Assembly: GCF_002167005.1 (NCBI RefSeq)
Contig: NZ_NHTN01000006.1
Location: 1 to 37,567, forward strand
Reading direction: 5' to 3'
Length of the DNA stretch: 37,567 nt
From: Indiicoccus explosivorum
GTDB lineage: Bacteria > Bacillota > Bacilli > Bacillales_A > Planococcaceae
Positions 1 through 9,547 of the stretch are shown here, piece by piece; position 1 is the stretch's first letter; the number at the start of each line of letters is the position of its first letter. The notes below the pieces were generated by a model. It ran no database searches and had not been told where the DNA came from. It saw only the letters and a program-made list of their open reading frames with translations. The translations under genes and the position numbers were made by a program.

Positions 1-21
1 ATCTTGTCTTTCAAAACACAG

Positions 22-137
<116 letters not shown>

Positions 138-144
138 ACACCAG

Positions 145-184
145 GCAGCCGCCGAAGCAATTTTGCTTCGGCGGCTGCTTTTTT
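145..184 (+). terminator. rRNA operon terminator
   Basis: A perfect 16-bp stem (145-160 with 163-178, so very short loop) is followed by six T residues at 179-184. It lies 7 nt after the 5S rRNA and should end the rrn transcript. Confidence 0.93.
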
Positions 185-213
185 GCAGGATGGCTTCTTC
201 ATATCAGTCCGGC

Positions 214-242
214 TTGAATTTTATAAATATCTCCCCTACGAT
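214..242 (+). promoter_or_regulatory. Promoter of UPF0316 copy 1
   Basis: TTGAAT at 214-219 and TACGAT at 237-242 are separated by exactly 17 nt, fitting a sigma-A promoter 36 nt upstream of the first UPF0316 start codon. It is the only good candidate between the rrn terminator and the gene. Confidence 0.6.
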
Positions 243-278
243 AAAAATGATAGGCGGTGTCGAGGAAGGAGTGGCGGA

Positions 279-821
279 ATGACGTGGGATAGCGTTGCTA
301 TGGTTCTGATCATTTTTGTTATTAATATCGTTTATGTAACATTTCTCACGATGAGAACCATTTTGACCCTGAAGGGTTATCGTTACATCGCTGCAGTTGT
401 CAGCGTGGCGGAAGTGCTCATTTACATTATCGGTCTTGGTCTTGTTCTTGATAACTTGAATGAAATCCAGAACCTCATTGCTTATGCACTCGGTTTTGGT
501 TCAGGTGTGATCATCGGCATGAAAATCGAGGAAAAACTTGCATTAGGCTATATTATGGTCAGCGTCATTGCGCTTGAGGAATCCGAACTTACTCCAGAAA
601 GACTCCGGGATAGCGGGTATGGAGTGACTGATTGGACGGCGAATGGCCGCAATGGCGGACGGCAGGCCATGCAGATTCTGACGCCGCGGAAGTATGAACT
701 GAGGCTTTACAAATTGATTAAAGAACTTGATCCGAAAGCTTTCATCATTTCCTATGAACCGAAAACGATCCATGGCGGATTTTGGGTGAAAGCGATACGG
801 AAAAACAAACTTGCCCCATGA
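279..821 (+). CDS. UPF0316 (YebE-type) membrane protein, copy 1
   Basis: A 180-residue protein of the UPF0316/DUF2179 family (B. subtilis YebE). It has about three hydrophobic segments in its first 85 residues and a soluble C-terminal half ending in [11 protein letters not shown], which is conserved in all three copies. The family's molecular function is not established. The start is ATG 279, preceded by GAGGAAGGA at 262-270. The reading frame stays open upstream through the 5S gene, but that extension is not coding. This start gives exactly the length of the two downstream paralogues. A hairpin terminator follows at 826-857, so the gene is probably monocistronic. Confidence 0.92.
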   Translation: MTWDSVAMVLIIFVINIVYVTFLTMRTILTLKGYRYIAAVVSVAEVLIYIIGLGLVLDNLNEIQNLIAYALGFGSGVIIGMKIEEKLALGYIMVSVIALEESELTPERLRDSGYGVTDWTANGRNGGRQAMQILTPRKYELRLYKLIKELDPKAFIISYEPKTIHGGFWVKAIRKNKLAP

Positions 822-825
822 CCAG

Positions 826-857
826 CATCCGGAGACCTTGTCTTCCGGATGTTTTTT
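826..857 (+). terminator. Terminator after UPF0316 copy 1
   Basis: The stem CATCCGGA (826-833) pairs with TCCGGATG (844-851) and is followed by six T residues. It begins 5 nt after the stop codon of copy 1. Confidence 0.8.
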
Positions 858-920
858 GCTGATTTGGGACTTTCTTCAGGAAATTTCACGACATGGTCGG
901 GAATAAGGGAATTTTTGACC

Positions 921-949
921 TTGCTTTATGTCTCCGGGTCCACTAACAT
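921..949 (+). promoter_or_regulatory. Promoter of UPF0316 copy 2
   Basis: TTGCTT at 921-926 and TAACAT at 944-949 have a 17-nt spacer. The 3' part shares the string TTCTATTG (952-959) with the region upstream of copy 3 (1663-1670), which suggests that the promoter was duplicated together with the gene. Confidence 0.55.
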
Positions 950-984
950 AAATTCTATTGCAGTGAATAGAAAGGATGTACACA

Positions 985-1527
985 GTGGATTTTCATCCAG
1001 TAGTCATGGTGCTTGTCATCTTCAGTATAAATATAGTAGTGATTACGTTATTTACGATGCGAATGATCCTTACAATGAAGGCATACCGGTATTCAGCAGC
1101 CGCTGTAAGTATCGTGGAAGTCATTATCTACGTAATCGGCCTCGGCCTAGTGCTCAATAATATTGGTGAAATCCAGAATTTGATCGCTTATGCTCTTGGC
1201 CAAGGGGCGGGGATCATCGTGGGAATGAAAGTGGAAGAAAAAGTGGCTCTTGGCTACACGATGGTGAATGTCATCACGGCAGACGATTCGGATTATTTGC
1301 CGAAGCAGCTGCGGGAGCGGGGATATGGTGTCACCGATTGGGATGCAAATGGCCTGAACGGAGAACGTCAGGCGATGCAGATCTTGACGCCGCGAAAGTA
1401 CGAGTTGAAGCTTTATGAGGTGATTAAAGAGCTGGACCCTAAAGCTTTCATCATTTCGTACGAGCCCAAAATGATTCATGGCGGATTTTGGGTGAAGGCA
1501 ATCCGGAAAAATCGGATTGCCTCTTAA
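985..1527 (+). CDS. UPF0316 (YebE-type) membrane protein, copy 2
   Basis: This is a 180-residue paralogue of copies 1 and 3, with the same three N-terminal hydrophobic segments, the [11 protein letters not shown] motif near residue 65 and the [12 protein letters not shown] tail. GTG 985 is chosen as start because AAAGGA at 971-976 lies 8 nt upstream of it. An in-frame ATG at 976 overlaps that ribosome site and would add three residues. The GTG also makes all three copies exactly 543 bp. It diverges more from the other two in the linker (LNNIGEIQ against LENLNEIQ or LDNLNEIQ). The biochemical role is unknown. No clear terminator follows. Confidence 0.88.
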   Translation: MDFHPVVMVLVIFSINIVVITLFTMRMILTMKAYRYSAAAVSIVEVIIYVIGLGLVLNNIGEIQNLIAYALGQGAGIIVGMKVEEKVALGYTMVNVITADDSDYLPKQLRERGYGVTDWDANGLNGERQAMQILTPRKYELKLYEVIKELDPKAFIISYEPKMIHGGFWVKAIRKNRIAS

Positions 1528-1631
1528 AAAGAGAACTTATTCCCTGACTCCATTCTGTGCTGTCAAAAGGCAGACCGGCTTGCTAATGGATGGGACGACC
1601 GATCATGAATAATTATCGGTGCTTGCACTTC

Positions 1632-1660
1632 TTGCATTTCATCAGAAGTTTGACTAAGAT
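1632..1660 (+). promoter_or_regulatory. Promoter of UPF0316 copy 3
   Basis: TTGCAT at 1632-1637 and TAAGAT at 1655-1660 are 17 nt apart. They lie 40 nt before the TTG start of copy 3, in a region resembling the copy 2 promoter. Confidence 0.55.
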
Positions 1661-1699
1661 AAGTTCTATTGTGGTTTAGAGAAAGTGAGGATATTTACA

Positions 1700-2242
1700 T
1701 TGAATTTTGATCCCATTATGATGGTGCTGATCATTTTTACAATCAATATAGTGTATGTAACAATCGCAACCATCCGGATGATTCTTACGCTAAAAGGCTA
1801 CCGCTATATTGCGGCGGCCGTCAGCATGGTGGAGACGACGATAAATGTCATAGCGCTCGGATTGGTTCTTGAGAATCTCAATGAAATCCAGAATCTGATC
1901 GCTTATGCTGTCGGTTTCGGGTCCGGTGTGGTCGTCGGTTCGAAAATCGAGGAAAAACTGGCGCTCGGCTACAGCATGGTGAATGTCATTACGGTCGATG
2001 AATCTGCTGCGCTTCCGGGAAAACTGCGTGATAAGGGCTATGGCGTGACCGATTGGCAGGCGAGCGGCCTGGACGGCAGCCGGAAAGCGATGCAGATTTT
2101 GACTCCAAGGAAGTACGAATTAAAGCTGTATCAGACGATCAAAGAACTGGATCCGAAAGCGTTCATTTTCGCTTCCGAACCGAAAACGATCCATGGCGGT
2201 TTCTGGACAAAATCGATCCGGAAAGGGCCGCTGGCTAAGTGA
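1700..2242 (+). CDS. yebE: UPF0316 (YebE-type) membrane protein, copy 3
   Basis: This is the third 180-residue UPF0316/DUF2179 paralogue and, because it directly precedes yebG, the positional equivalent of B. subtilis yebE. The start is TTG 1700: AAAGTGAGG at 1682-1690 sits 9 nt upstream, and the N-terminus MNFDPIMMV then lines up with MDFHPVVMV of copy 2. An upstream in-frame alternative near 1685 would place the ribosome site inside the gene. Three hydrophobic N-terminal segments are followed by a soluble C-terminal domain. The stop TGA at 2240-2242 shares its last base with the next ATG, so the two are translationally coupled. Function unknown. Confidence 0.9.
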   Translation: MNFDPIMMVLIIFTINIVYVTIATIRMILTLKGYRYIAAAVSMVETTINVIALGLVLENLNEIQNLIAYAVGFGSGVVVGSKIEEKLALGYSMVNVITVDESAALPGKLRDKGYGVTDWQASGLDGSRKAMQILTPRKYELKLYQTIKELDPKAFIFASEPKTIHGGFWTKSIRKGPLAK

Positions 2243-2424
2243 TGAAAAAAACAGTGTGGTTCGAAGTCGGTGAAAATGAAACGGTGGAAAAGTGTCTAGA
2301 GCGGATGGACAAGGCGGGGTATATGCCGGCGGGGCGCAAAGAGGAGCCCATTTTCGAAGAGCGGGATGGACAGCCGGTACCAGTCCGCCAGCTAATAAAA
2401 TTCAAAGGGATTCGAAAGGAATAA
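2242..2424 (+). CDS. yebG: NETI motif-containing small protein (YebG-like)
   Basis: A 60-residue protein containing GENETVEKCLERMDKAGYMP, which matches the NETI-motif family represented by B. subtilis YebG at the same position between yebE and purE. No activity is known for the family. The ATG at 2242 overlaps the stop of the preceding gene (TGATG); a GTG at 2239 is a possible start one codon earlier. It is transcribed with UPF0316 copy 3. No clear terminator separates it from the purine leader. Confidence 0.82.
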   Translation: MKKTVWFEVGENETVEKCLERMDKAGYMPAGRKEEPIFEERDGQPVPVRQLIKFKGIRKE

Positions 2425-2440
2425 ACGTAAATTCTTGCCA

Positions 2441-2485
2441 AAAAACGAACAATAAAACACCAGATCTATTAATCATTCGGTTTTT
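2441..2485 (+). promoter_or_regulatory. PurR operator, two inverted PurBoxes
   Basis: Bases 2441-2453 read AAAAACGAACAAT. The reverse complement of 2471-2485 reads AAAAACCGAATGATT. Both fit the Bacillus PurR consensus AWWWCCGAACWWT with one or two mismatches and face each other, as in known PurR control sites. The second box abuts the -35 element at 2487. The inference is PurR repression, relieved by PRPP. The purR gene itself is outside the window. Confidence 0.72.
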
Positions 2486-2486
2486 G

Positions 2487-2515
2487 TTGACGAAGCTAAG
2501 CCGAATTGATATGCT
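2487..2515 (+). promoter_or_regulatory. pur operon promoter
   Basis: TTGACG at 2487-2492 and TATGCT at 2510-2515 are separated by 17 nt. Transcription would begin near 2522, just before the riboswitch aptamer at 2527. Confidence 0.82.
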
Positions 2516-2526
2516 TATAAAGGAAA

Positions 2527-2596
2527 CCCGACATATATGCAAGGGGATTGGCCTTTGCGTTTCTACCCGGACACCGTAATGACCGGACTATGCGGG
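2527..2596 (+). ncRNA. Purine riboswitch aptamer, guanine class
   Basis: The fold and core match the purine riboswitch family (Rfam RF00167). P1 is CCCG..CATA with TATG..CGGG. J1/2 is ATAT. P2 is GCAAGGG with GCCTTTGC. J2/3 is GTTTCTACC. Loop 3 contains CCGTAAT. J3/1 is ACTAT. The specificity base in J3/1 is C (GGACTATG), which indicates guanine or hypoxanthine rather than adenine, where it would be U. The aptamer starts about 5 nt after the predicted transcription start. P3 seems to contain one A-A mismatch. Confidence 0.9.
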
Positions 2597-2675
2597 AAAG
2601 CAACTTTTGGATCTGGAATGGAAGAGGCGAAAATGTGATGAATAAACGCACAGACCGCTTCTTGTCTTCCCATGT

Positions 2676-2730
2676 CCTCGAGTAAACTGCTTTTCACGCG
2701 GAGTGAGCAGTTTAGTTGAGGGCATTTTTT
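2676..2730 (+). terminator. Riboswitch-controlled terminator of the pur leader
   Basis: The strands 2676-2691 and 2706-2721 form a 16-bp stem with two or three wobble or mismatched positions, followed by T2725-2730. The 5' edge is shared with an alternative helix: GGAC 2585-2588 with GTCC 2674-2677, and GGGAA 2594-2598 with TTCCC 2667-2671. That helix would use the 3' strand of aptamer P1. Ligand binding would therefore free the terminator and switch the operon off. Confidence 0.87.
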
Positions 2731-2751
2731 ATTTTGAAAGGAGAAGTGGCA

Positions 2752-3240
2752 ATGGAACCGAGGATCGGTGTGATCATGGGGAGCACAAGCGACTGGGAAA
2801 CGATGAAGCATACATGTACAGTGCTCGATGAATTGGGGATTCCGTACGAAAAACAAGTGGTGTCCGCTCATCGGACGCCGGATCTGATGTTTTCTTATGC
2901 CGAGGACGCTATGAAGCGGGGCATCGCTGTGATTATTGCCGGGGCTGGGGGAGCGGCGCATTTGCCGGGCATGGTAGCTGCGAAAACGACGCTGCCGGTC
3001 ATCGGCGTACCGGTCCAGTCAAAAGCTCTGAATGGGCTGGATTCACTCCTTTCCATCGTCCAGATGCCCGGCGGCGTACCGGTGGCGACCGTTGCAATCG
3101 GAAGAGCAGGCGCAGTCAACGCCGGCTTGCTCGCAGCCCGGATATTGTCGGTATCGGACAGCCGGATCGCTGAATCACTTGAAAAAAGGCATGAAAAGAT
3201 AAGCGCGGAAGTGCGAGAAAGTTCAGGTGATCTTTTATGA
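2752..3240 (+). CDS. purE: N5-carboxyaminoimidazole ribonucleotide mutase
   Basis: PurE converts N5-CAIR to CAIR in purine synthesis. The 162 residues match the length of the B. subtilis protein. Visible motifs are GSTSDW (10-15), SAHRTP (38-43, with the catalytic His40) and the glycine-rich [12 protein letters not shown]. The start is ATG 2752 behind AAAGGAG (2738-2744). An in-frame ATG at 2716 lies inside the leader terminator stem and is rejected. It is the first gene of the pur operon. Its stop overlaps the purK start by 4 nt. Confidence 0.97.
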   Translation: MEPRIGVIMGSTSDWETMKHTCTVLDELGIPYEKQVVSAHRTPDLMFSYAEDAMKRGIAVIIAGAGGAAHLPGMVAAKTTLPVIGVPVQSKALNGLDSLLSIVQMPGGVPVATVAIGRAGAVNAGLLAARILSVSDSRIAESLEKRHEKISAEVRESSGDLL

Positions 3241-4361
3241 CGAAAATCGTTCTGCCTGGCCAGACGATCGGCATTATCGGCGGCGGCCAGCTCGGCCGCA
3301 TGATGGCGCTGGCCGCCAGGGAATCCGGATTCCGGATTGCTGTCCTGGACCCGAACCCGGCATCGCCGGCAGGACAGGTCGCAGATATCCGGATTGCCGC
3401 TCCTTATGGCGACAAAAAAGCGCTCAGTGAACTGGCTGAGGTAAGTGACGTCATTACGTATGAATTTGAAAACATTGATGCGGACGGCTTGGAAACCGTA
3501 TGCAGGAACGCATATGTTCCACAAGGAGCAGATTTGATCCGTGTCACGCAAAATCGGATCCTTGAAAAACAGCGAATTCAGGCAGCAGGGGTGTCTGTGG
3601 CGGATTACGTCACTGCGGACTCTTTCGGAGAATTCCTAGAGAAAGCGGAGCATCTCGGATTCCCATTCATCATCAAGACAGCGACTGGCGGATATGACGG
3701 AAAAGGCCAGCAGCTGATCGCTTCCCGCGAGGACTTTGAATCGGCGAAGCCGCTGTTTGAGCATGGCCCTTGTGTGGCGGAAACTTTCGTTCCGTTCACA
3801 AAAGAAATTTCAGTGATCATTCAGCGGAGCACGGTGGGCGAAACGGCACTCCTGCCCGTTGCAGAAAACGTGCATAAAGATCACATTCTCCACGAAACCA
3901 TTGTGCCGGCCCGTATTTCTGCCGAAACGGCAGCTAAAGCGAGGGAAGCAGCGATCAAAATCGCTGATCACTTGAATCTCGCCGGGACGCTCGCTGTCGA
4001 GATGTTCGTATTGGACAACGGGGAGATCCTGGTGAATGAACTGGCGCCGCGTCCCCATAATTCCGGTCACTTTTCAATTGAAGCATGCAGTTCTTCACAA
4101 TTTCATCAGCATATCCGGGCCATCTGCGGCTGGCAGCTGAAGACGCCCGCCCTGCTGTCGCCGGCAGTCATGGTGAACGTGTTAGGTGAACAGGCGGCAT
4201 TGATTGCGGAAAAGGGGCCGCGGATTCCGGGCTGGTCGATCCATTTATACGGTAAAGGAGAAGCCAAACCGAAGCGCAAAATGGGTCATGTCACGATTTT
4301 AACGGAACACCTTGAGACCGCATTGGACGAAATACAGCAGTCCGGCATCTGGCCGGAATAA
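3237..4361 (+). CDS. purK: N5-carboxyaminoimidazole ribonucleotide synthase
   Basis: PurK makes N5-CAIR from AIR, bicarbonate and ATP, the substrate of PurE. The 374-residue protein has the N-terminal GGGQLGRMM nucleotide-fold motif (about 14-22) and an ATP-grasp domain with [14 protein letters not shown] near residues 142-155 and [12 protein letters not shown] near 264-275. The ATG overlaps the purE stop as ATGA. The order purE-purK, with purE short and bacterial-type, indicates the two-step CAIR route. Confidence 0.97.
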   Translation: MTKIVLPGQTIGIIGGGQLGRMMALAARESGFRIAVLDPNPASPAGQVADIRIAAPYGDKKALSELAEVSDVITYEFENIDADGLETVCRNAYVPQGADLIRVTQNRILEKQRIQAAGVSVADYVTADSFGEFLEKAEHLGFPFIIKTATGGYDGKGQQLIASREDFESAKPLFEHGPCVAETFVPFTKEISVIIQRSTVGETALLPVAENVHKDHILHETIVPARISAETAAKAREAAIKIADHLNLAGTLAVEMFVLDNGEILVNELAPRPHNSGHFSIEACSSSQFHQHIRAICGWQLKTPALLSPAVMVNVLGEQAALIAEKGPRIPGWSIHLYGKGEAKPKRKMGHVTILTEHLETALDEIQQSGIWPE

Positions 4362-4379
4362 TTGGAGGCTTTCTGACTG

Positions 4380-5687
4380 ATGATTGAACGATATACACGC
4401 CCGGAGATGGGAGCGGTCTGGACAGACGAAAACCGCTATAATGCTTGGCTGGAAGTGGAAATTCTTGCATGTGAAGCTTGGGCGGAACTCGGTGACATTC
4501 CGATGGAGGATGTCAAGAAAATACGGGCGAATGCGTCATTTTCGATTCCGCGCATTCTGGAAATCGAAGAACAGACACGCCACGATGTCGTGGCTTTTAC
4601 AAGGGCTGTATCGGAGACGCTGGGCGAAGAACGGAAGTGGGTCCATTACGGTCTTACCTCGACTGACGTTGTGGATACCGCATTATCTTATCTGATTAAG
4701 CAGGCAAACGGAATATTGCGCAATGGCCTCGTCCGCTTCGTCGGCACCCTGGCGGACAAAGCGAGGGAGCATCAGTATACAGTCATGATGGGACGGACGC
4801 ATGGTGTCCATGCGGAACCGACGACATTCGGTCTTAAACTGGCCCTCTGGCATGAGGAGATGAAGCGGAACCTGGAACGGTTCGATGCGGCTGCAGCTGT
4901 GATCGAAACCGGGAAAATGTCCGGTGCTGTCGGCACATACGCCAACATCGATCCCTTTATCGAACAATATGTCTGTGAACGGCTCGGGCTGGCCGCATCG
5001 CCGATTTCGACCCAGACATTGCAGCGTGACCGCCATGCCCAATATATGAGCACATTGGCGCTAATTGCGACATCGATCGAGAAATTCGCCACAGAGATCC
5101 GGGGCCTTCAAAAATCGGAAACACGCGAAGTGGAAGAGTTTTTTGCAAAGGGTCAGAAGGGCTCTTCTGCTATGCCGCATAAACGGAACCCGATCGGTTC
5201 TGAGAACATGACGGGAATGGCCCGCCTGATCCGCGGTTATATGATGACGGCATATGAAAATGTTTCACTTTGGCATGAGCGTGATATTTCGCATTCATCG
5301 GCGGAGCGTGTCATTCTGCCGGATGCCACCATTGCACTGGATTACATGCTGAATCGTTTTGGCGGCATTATCGAAAAACTGACAGTGTTCCCTGAGAACA
5401 TGAAGCGCAACATGGATTCGACGCTCGGCCTCATTTATTCGCAGCGGGTGCTGCTGGCGCTTGTCGATAAGGGGCTGGCACGGGAGGAAGCGTATGATGC
5501 TGTCCAGCCATGTGCGATGGAAGCGTGGGAACGGCAAGTGCCGTTCCGTGAAGTCATTGAATCGAATGAGGTCATCACTTCCCGGCTGACACCGGCGGAA
5601 CTCGATGACTGCTTCGACTATAATTATCATCTTCAGCACGTGGATATGATTTTTAAACGGCTTGGATTAACCGGATCGGAGGAATAA
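4380..5687 (+). CDS. purB: Adenylosuccinate lyase
   Basis: PurB cleaves SAICAR to AICAR plus fumarate and adenylosuccinate to AMP plus fumarate, so it serves two steps of purine synthesis. The protein has 435 residues. The fumarase/aspartase superfamily signature [10 protein letters not shown] is at 262-271, and [11 protein letters not shown] and [10 protein letters not shown] are further active-site segments. TTGGAGG at 4363-4369 is 10 nt before ATG 4380. There is an 18-nt gap to purK and a 3-nt gap to purC. Confidence 0.97.
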   Translation: MIERYTRPEMGAVWTDENRYNAWLEVEILACEAWAELGDIPMEDVKKIRANASFSIPRILEIEEQTRHDVVAFTRAVSETLGEERKWVHYGLTSTDVVDTALSYLIKQANGILRNGLVRFVGTLADKAREHQYTVMMGRTHGVHAEPTTFGLKLALWHEEMKRNLERFDAAAAVIETGKMSGAVGTYANIDPFIEQYVCERLGLAASPISTQTLQRDRHAQYMSTLALIATSIEKFATEIRGLQKSETREVEEFFAKGQKGSSAMPHKRNPIGSENMTGMARLIRGYMMTAYENVSLWHERDISHSSAERVILPDATIALDYMLNRFGGIIEKLTVFPENMKRNMDSTLGLIYSQRVLLALVDKGLAREEAYDAVQPCAMEAWERQVPFREVIESNEVITSRLTPAELDDCFDYNYHLQHVDMIFKRLGLTGSEE

Positions 5688-5690
5688 TCA

Positions 5691-6407
5691 ATGAGCGAAG
5701 GGCAGCTGCTGTACGAAGGAAAAGCGAAACGGCTGTACACTACGGATAAGCCAGGGGAGCTGCGGGTCGAGTACAAAGACTCGGCAACCGCCTTCAATGG
5801 GGAAAAGAAAGCGGAAATCGCGGGGAAAGGGATTCTGAATAACCGGATCACCTCACTCTTATTCACGAAACTGTCAGGAGCAGGCGTCCCGTCCCATTTC
5901 ATCCGCCAGCTGTCCGACCGGGAACAGCTCGTGAGGCAGGTGGCGATCATCCCGATTGAAGTCATCGTGCGCAACCGGGCAGCCGGCAGTCTCGCCAGGC
6001 GCCTCGGCATGGAAGAAGGGACGGTGTTCGATGGGCCGGTCGTGGAGTTCTGCCTGAAAGACGATGCGCTTGGCGATCCCCTGATCACAGAAGACCATGT
6101 ACGGGTGCTTAAGCTCGCCTCTGAAAAGGAAGTGGCAGTCCTCCGGCAACGAGCGCTTGCCATTAATGAGGTGCTGACCGGATTCTTCCGTGAGATCGGT
6201 GTGGCGCTGGTCGACTTTAAAGTGGAGTTCGGGCGCGATGAAGCAGGCGGCGTGCTGCTCGCTGATGAAATTTCACCGGATACGTGCCGACTCTGGGATA
6301 TGGAAACGGACGCAAAGCTCGATAAGGATGTTTTCCGCCGGGATCTCGGAGATCTGACGGCTGTATATGAGGAAATTCTGACTCGTCTGGGAGGGCAACC
6401 GACATGA
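5691..6407 (+). CDS. purC: SAICAR synthetase
   Basis: PurC joins CAIR and aspartate with ATP to give SAICAR. The 238-residue length is typical. The N-terminal YEGKAKRLY (8-16), the VIVRNRAAGS segment near 86-95 and LADEISPDTCRLWD are hallmarks of the family. GGAGGAA lies just upstream of ATG 5691, overlapping the end of purB. The stop overlaps the purS start by 4 nt. Confidence 0.97.
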   Translation: MSEGQLLYEGKAKRLYTTDKPGELRVEYKDSATAFNGEKKAEIAGKGILNNRITSLLFTKLSGAGVPSHFIRQLSDREQLVRQVAIIPIEVIVRNRAAGSLARRLGMEEGTVFDGPVVEFCLKDDALGDPLITEDHVRVLKLASEKEVAVLRQRALAINEVLTGFFREIGVALVDFKVEFGRDEAGGVLLADEISPDTCRLWDMETDAKLDKDVFRRDLGDLTAVYEEILTRLGGQPT

Positions 6408-6658
6408 AAAAAGTGAAAATTTACGTAACACTCCGGGAAAGCGTACTGGATCCACAGGGAGCGGCAGTCCAGGGATCTCTCCATAAACTCGGTTACAGCG
6501 AAGTGGCGGATGTGCGGATCGGAAAATACATGGAACTGCTGATTGATCCCGATGGGCGCGATCCGGAAACCGCAGTGAAGGAAATGTGCGAGAAACTCCT
6601 GACGAATACAGTCATTGAAGATTACCGCTTTGAGGTGGAGGAGGCCGTTGCACAATGA
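6404..6658 (+). CDS. purS: FGAM synthase subunit PurS
   Basis: PurS is the small subunit that bridges PurL and PurQ in the Gram-positive three-subunit formylglycinamidine ribonucleotide synthase. It has 84 residues, with the typical N-terminal [17 protein letters not shown] and RIGKYMEL. It overlaps purC and purQ by 4 nt each, and the separate purS-purQ-purL set is characteristic of Bacillota. Confidence 0.96.
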   Translation: MKKVKIYVTLRESVLDPQGAAVQGSLHKLGYSEVADVRIGKYMELLIDPDGRDPETAVKEMCEKLLTNTVIEDYRFEVEEAVAQ

Positions 6659-7338
6659 AATTTGCAGTCATCGTGTTTCCGGGATCGAATTGCGATTTGG
6701 ATCTGTATCACGCAGTGAAAGACGAGCTGGGTGAAGAGGCCGAGTATGTTCGGCATGATTCCGGCGACCTCTCGTCTTTTGACGGCATCCTGCTTCCAGG
6801 CGGTTTCTCGTATGGCGATTATCTCCGGTGCGGAGCCATCTCCCGGTTTTCTGCGGTGATGGGAGAGATCAGGAAAGCGGCCGATGCCGGAAAGCCGGTC
6901 TTAGGGATCTGCAACGGATTTCAGATCCTTACAGAAGCGGGTCTGCTGCCCGGTGCCCTGCTGCGCAATAAGGAATTGAAATTCATTTGCCGGACGGCAG
7001 GGCTTACAGTGACGAATGCGGACACCATGTTTACTTCGGAATACACAGAAGGCGAAACCATCCGGATTCCTGTGGCCCACGGTGAAGGCAACTATTACTG
7101 TGACGACCAGACGCTTGAACGGCTGAAATTGAACAGGCAAATCGTATTTACGTACAGCGAAGATTTCAACGGCAGCCGGGAAGGGATCGCCGGTATCGTG
7201 AATGAGCGCGGGAACGTCCTTGGGATGATGCCGCATCCGGAGCGTGCCGTCCACGAGCTGATCGGCGGGACGGACGGACTCCGGTTATTCAGATCAATCG
7301 TCAAACAGTGGAGGGAAGCACATGTCGCTCATGCTTGA
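6655..7338 (+). CDS. purQ: FGAM synthase glutaminase subunit PurQ
   Basis: PurQ releases ammonia from glutamine for FGAM synthesis. It is a 227-residue class I glutamine amidotransferase with the nucleophile Cys86 in LGICNGFQ (83-90) and the catalytic His in MMPHPER near residue 188. [13 protein letters not shown] is another family signature. The start overlaps the purS stop by 4 nt, and the last 17 nt overlap purL in another frame. Confidence 0.97.
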   Translation: MKFAVIVFPGSNCDLDLYHAVKDELGEEAEYVRHDSGDLSSFDGILLPGGFSYGDYLRCGAISRFSAVMGEIRKAADAGKPVLGICNGFQILTEAGLLPGALLRNKELKFICRTAGLTVTNADTMFTSEYTEGETIRIPVAHGEGNYYCDDQTLERLKLNRQIVFTYSEDFNGSREGIAGIVNERGNVLGMMPHPERAVHELIGGTDGLRLFRSIVKQWREAHVAHA

Positions 7339-9547
7339 ACCGAATCCGGCTCAAATCAAAGAAGAGAAGCTTTATCGGCAGATGGGATTGACGGACGAGG
7401 AATACGCGCAAGTGGAACGGATTATTGGCAGGATGCCGAACTACACGGAAACAGGACTGTTTTCCGTAATGTGGTCCGAGCACTGCTCCTACAAGAACTC
7501 GAAACCGGTCTTGTCGAAGTTTCCGACAAAGGGTGAACGGGTCCTGCAGGGGCCGGGCGAAGGCGCCGGCATCGTCGATATCGGCGACGGGCAGGCGGTG
7601 GTCTTCAAAATGGAATCCCACAATCATCCATCCGCAATTGAGCCGTACCAGGGAGCGGCGACCGGTGTCGGCGGTATTATCCGGGATGTCTTTTCAATGG
7701 GGGCCCGCCCGGTTGCGCTGCTTAATTCCTTGCGGTTCGGAGAATTAGAGACGCCGCGGGTCCGTCATTTATTCGAAGAAGTGGTGGCGGGCATCGCCGG
7801 ATACGGAAACTGCATCGGTATCCCGACTGTCGGCGGAGAAGTCCAATTCGATGCTTCCTACGATGGCAACCCGCTCGTCAATGCGATGTGCGTCGGTCTG
7901 ATCGATCACCGGGATATCCAGAAAGGTGTGGCGAAAGGGACCGGAAATCCGGTTATGTATGTCGGTGCCAAAACCGGACGTGACGGGATCCATGGTGCGA
8001 CGTTCGCGTCGGAAGAACTGACGGAAGCTTCTGACGAAAAACGGCCGGCTGTGCAGGTAGGCGATCCATTCATGGAAAAACTGCTCATGGAAGCGTGCCT
8101 TGAACTGGTGAAATCGGATGCGCTGATCGGCATCCAGGATATGGGGGCTGCGGGACTCACTTCATCCAGTGCGGAGATGGCGTCGAAAGCCGGTTCGGGT
8201 ATCGAGATGGATCTTGATCTTATTCCGCAGCGTGAACGCGGGATGACCGCCTACGAGATGATGCTGTCGGAATCGCAGGAACGGATGCTTGTGGTGGTAA
8301 AGCAGGGACGGGAACAGGAAGTTACGGACCTCTTCGGCCAATATGGACTCGATGCTGTGACAGTTGGACGGGTCACCGATGACCGCATGCTCCGTCTCCT
8401 CCATAAGGGGGAAACAGCAGCGGAAGTGCCGGTCGATGCGCTTGCGGAAGATGCGCCGGTTTATCATAAACCCTCCGCTGTCCCGGCGTACTTTAAAGAG
8501 TTCCAGGCAATGGAATGCCCGGAACCGGAAGTGGCGGATTATGAAGAAACGCTTCTGTCGCTGCTGGCGCAGCCGACCATCGCGTCAAAGGAATGGGTAT
8601 ACAATCAGTACGACTATCAGGTGCGCACAAGTACCGTCGTCGCACCGGGATCCGATTCGGCGGTCATCCGCGTGCGCGGAACGAACAAAGGACTGGCCAT
8701 GACGACGGATTGCAACTCCCGTTATATTTACCTCGACCCGGAGACGGGCGGCAAGATCGCCGTGGCGGAAGCGGCGCGCAACATCGTCTGCTCCGGAGCG
8801 GAGCCGCTGGCCATTACGGACTGTCTCAATTTCGGCAATCCGGAAAAGCCGGAAATTTTCTGGCAGCTTGAAAAAGCGGCTGACGGCATGTCGGAAGCAT
8901 GCAGCCTGCTGAATGCGCCGGTCATCGGCGGCAATGTCTCCCTTTACAACGAGACGAACGGGACAGCTGTCTACCCGACGCCGACAATCGGTATGGTCGG
9001 TCTTGTCGAAGATTTATCCCATGTGACGACGCAGTATGCGAAACAAGCAGGCGATGCCGTTTATCTGATCGGTGACACTGCGGCTGAATTCGGCGGCAGC
9101 GAACTGCAGAAGCTGACGGCCGGCCGGATCTTCGGCAAAGCGCCTTCCATTGATCTTCAGGTGGAAGCGCGGCGTCAGCAGGAACTTCTCACGGCCATAC
9201 GCGGCGGTCATGTCGCTTCCGCTCATGATGTAGCGGAAGGCGGCGCGGCTGTCGCCCTTGCCGAAATCACTTTCGGGAATGGACTGGGTCTCGATGTGGC
9301 ACTTGAAGGATCGCCGGTCTCAGCCCTTTTCAGCGAATCACAATCCCGTTTCATTATCACAGTGGCACAGGAACATACGGCAGCGTTTGAGCAGATGGTG
9401 ACCGACGCCAGACGAATCGGAACGGTAACGGACGGCAATGTTGTAATCAGAAGCGGAGACGGATCGATCATGATCGACCGTCCTTCTGCTGAACTTCGTT
9501 CTGTCTGGAAAGGAGCTATTCCATGCTTGCTGAAATCAGAAGCTTAA
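7322..9547 (+). CDS. purL: FGAM synthase large subunit PurL
   Basis: PurL is the ATP-dependent synthetase subunit that converts FGAR to FGAM using ammonia from PurQ. Its 741 residues match the small (Bacillus-type) PurL. Visible signatures include [12 protein letters not shown] near residue 43 and [20 protein letters not shown] near 95, in the PurM-like ATP-binding fold. ATG 7322 has GGAGGGAAGC a few bases upstream, inside purQ. The gene overlaps purQ by 17 nt and purF by 25 nt. Confidence 0.97.
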   Translation: MSLMLEPNPAQIKEEKLYRQMGLTDEEYAQVERIIGRMPNYTETGLFSVMWSEHCSYKNSKPVLSKFPTKGERVLQGPGEGAGIVDIGDGQAVVFKMESHNHPSAIEPYQGAATGVGGIIRDVFSMGARPVALLNSLRFGELETPRVRHLFEEVVAGIAGYGNCIGIPTVGGEVQFDASYDGNPLVNAMCVGLIDHRDIQKGVAKGTGNPVMYVGAKTGRDGIHGATFASEELTEASDEKRPAVQVGDPFMEKLLMEACLELVKSDALIGIQDMGAAGLTSSSAEMASKAGSGIEMDLDLIPQRERGMTAYEMMLSESQERMLVVVKQGREQEVTDLFGQYGLDAVTVGRVTDDRMLRLLHKGETAAEVPVDALAEDAPVYHKPSAVPAYFKEFQAMECPEPEVADYEETLLSLLAQPTIASKEWVYNQYDYQVRTSTVVAPGSDSAVIRVRGTNKGLAMTTDCNSRYIYLDPETGGKIAVAEAARNIVCSGAEPLAITDCLNFGNPEKPEIFWQLEKAADGMSEACSLLNAPVIGGNVSLYNETNGTAVYPTPTIGMVGLVEDLSHVTTQYAKQAGDAVYLIGDTAAEFGGSELQKLTAGRIFGKAPSIDLQVEARRQQELLTAIRGGHVASAHDVAEGGAAVALAEITFGNGLGLDVALEGSPVSALFSESQSRFIITVAQEHTAAFEQMVTDARRIGTVTDGNVVIRSGDGSIMIDRPSAELRSVWKGAIPCLLKSEA

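Noticed and set aside
1528-1631. Terminator after UPF0316 copy 2
   Set aside because: Only a 5-bp CCGAT/ATCGG pairing at about 1599-1619 without a T-tract.
2527-2596. Adenine-specific riboswitch
   Set aside because: The J3/1 specificity base is C, not U, so the guanine class fits, as does the biosynthetic operon it controls.
5633-6655. Reverse-strand frame of 340 codons over purC and purS
   Set aside because: Ser/Arg-rich antisense shadow with no start signals.
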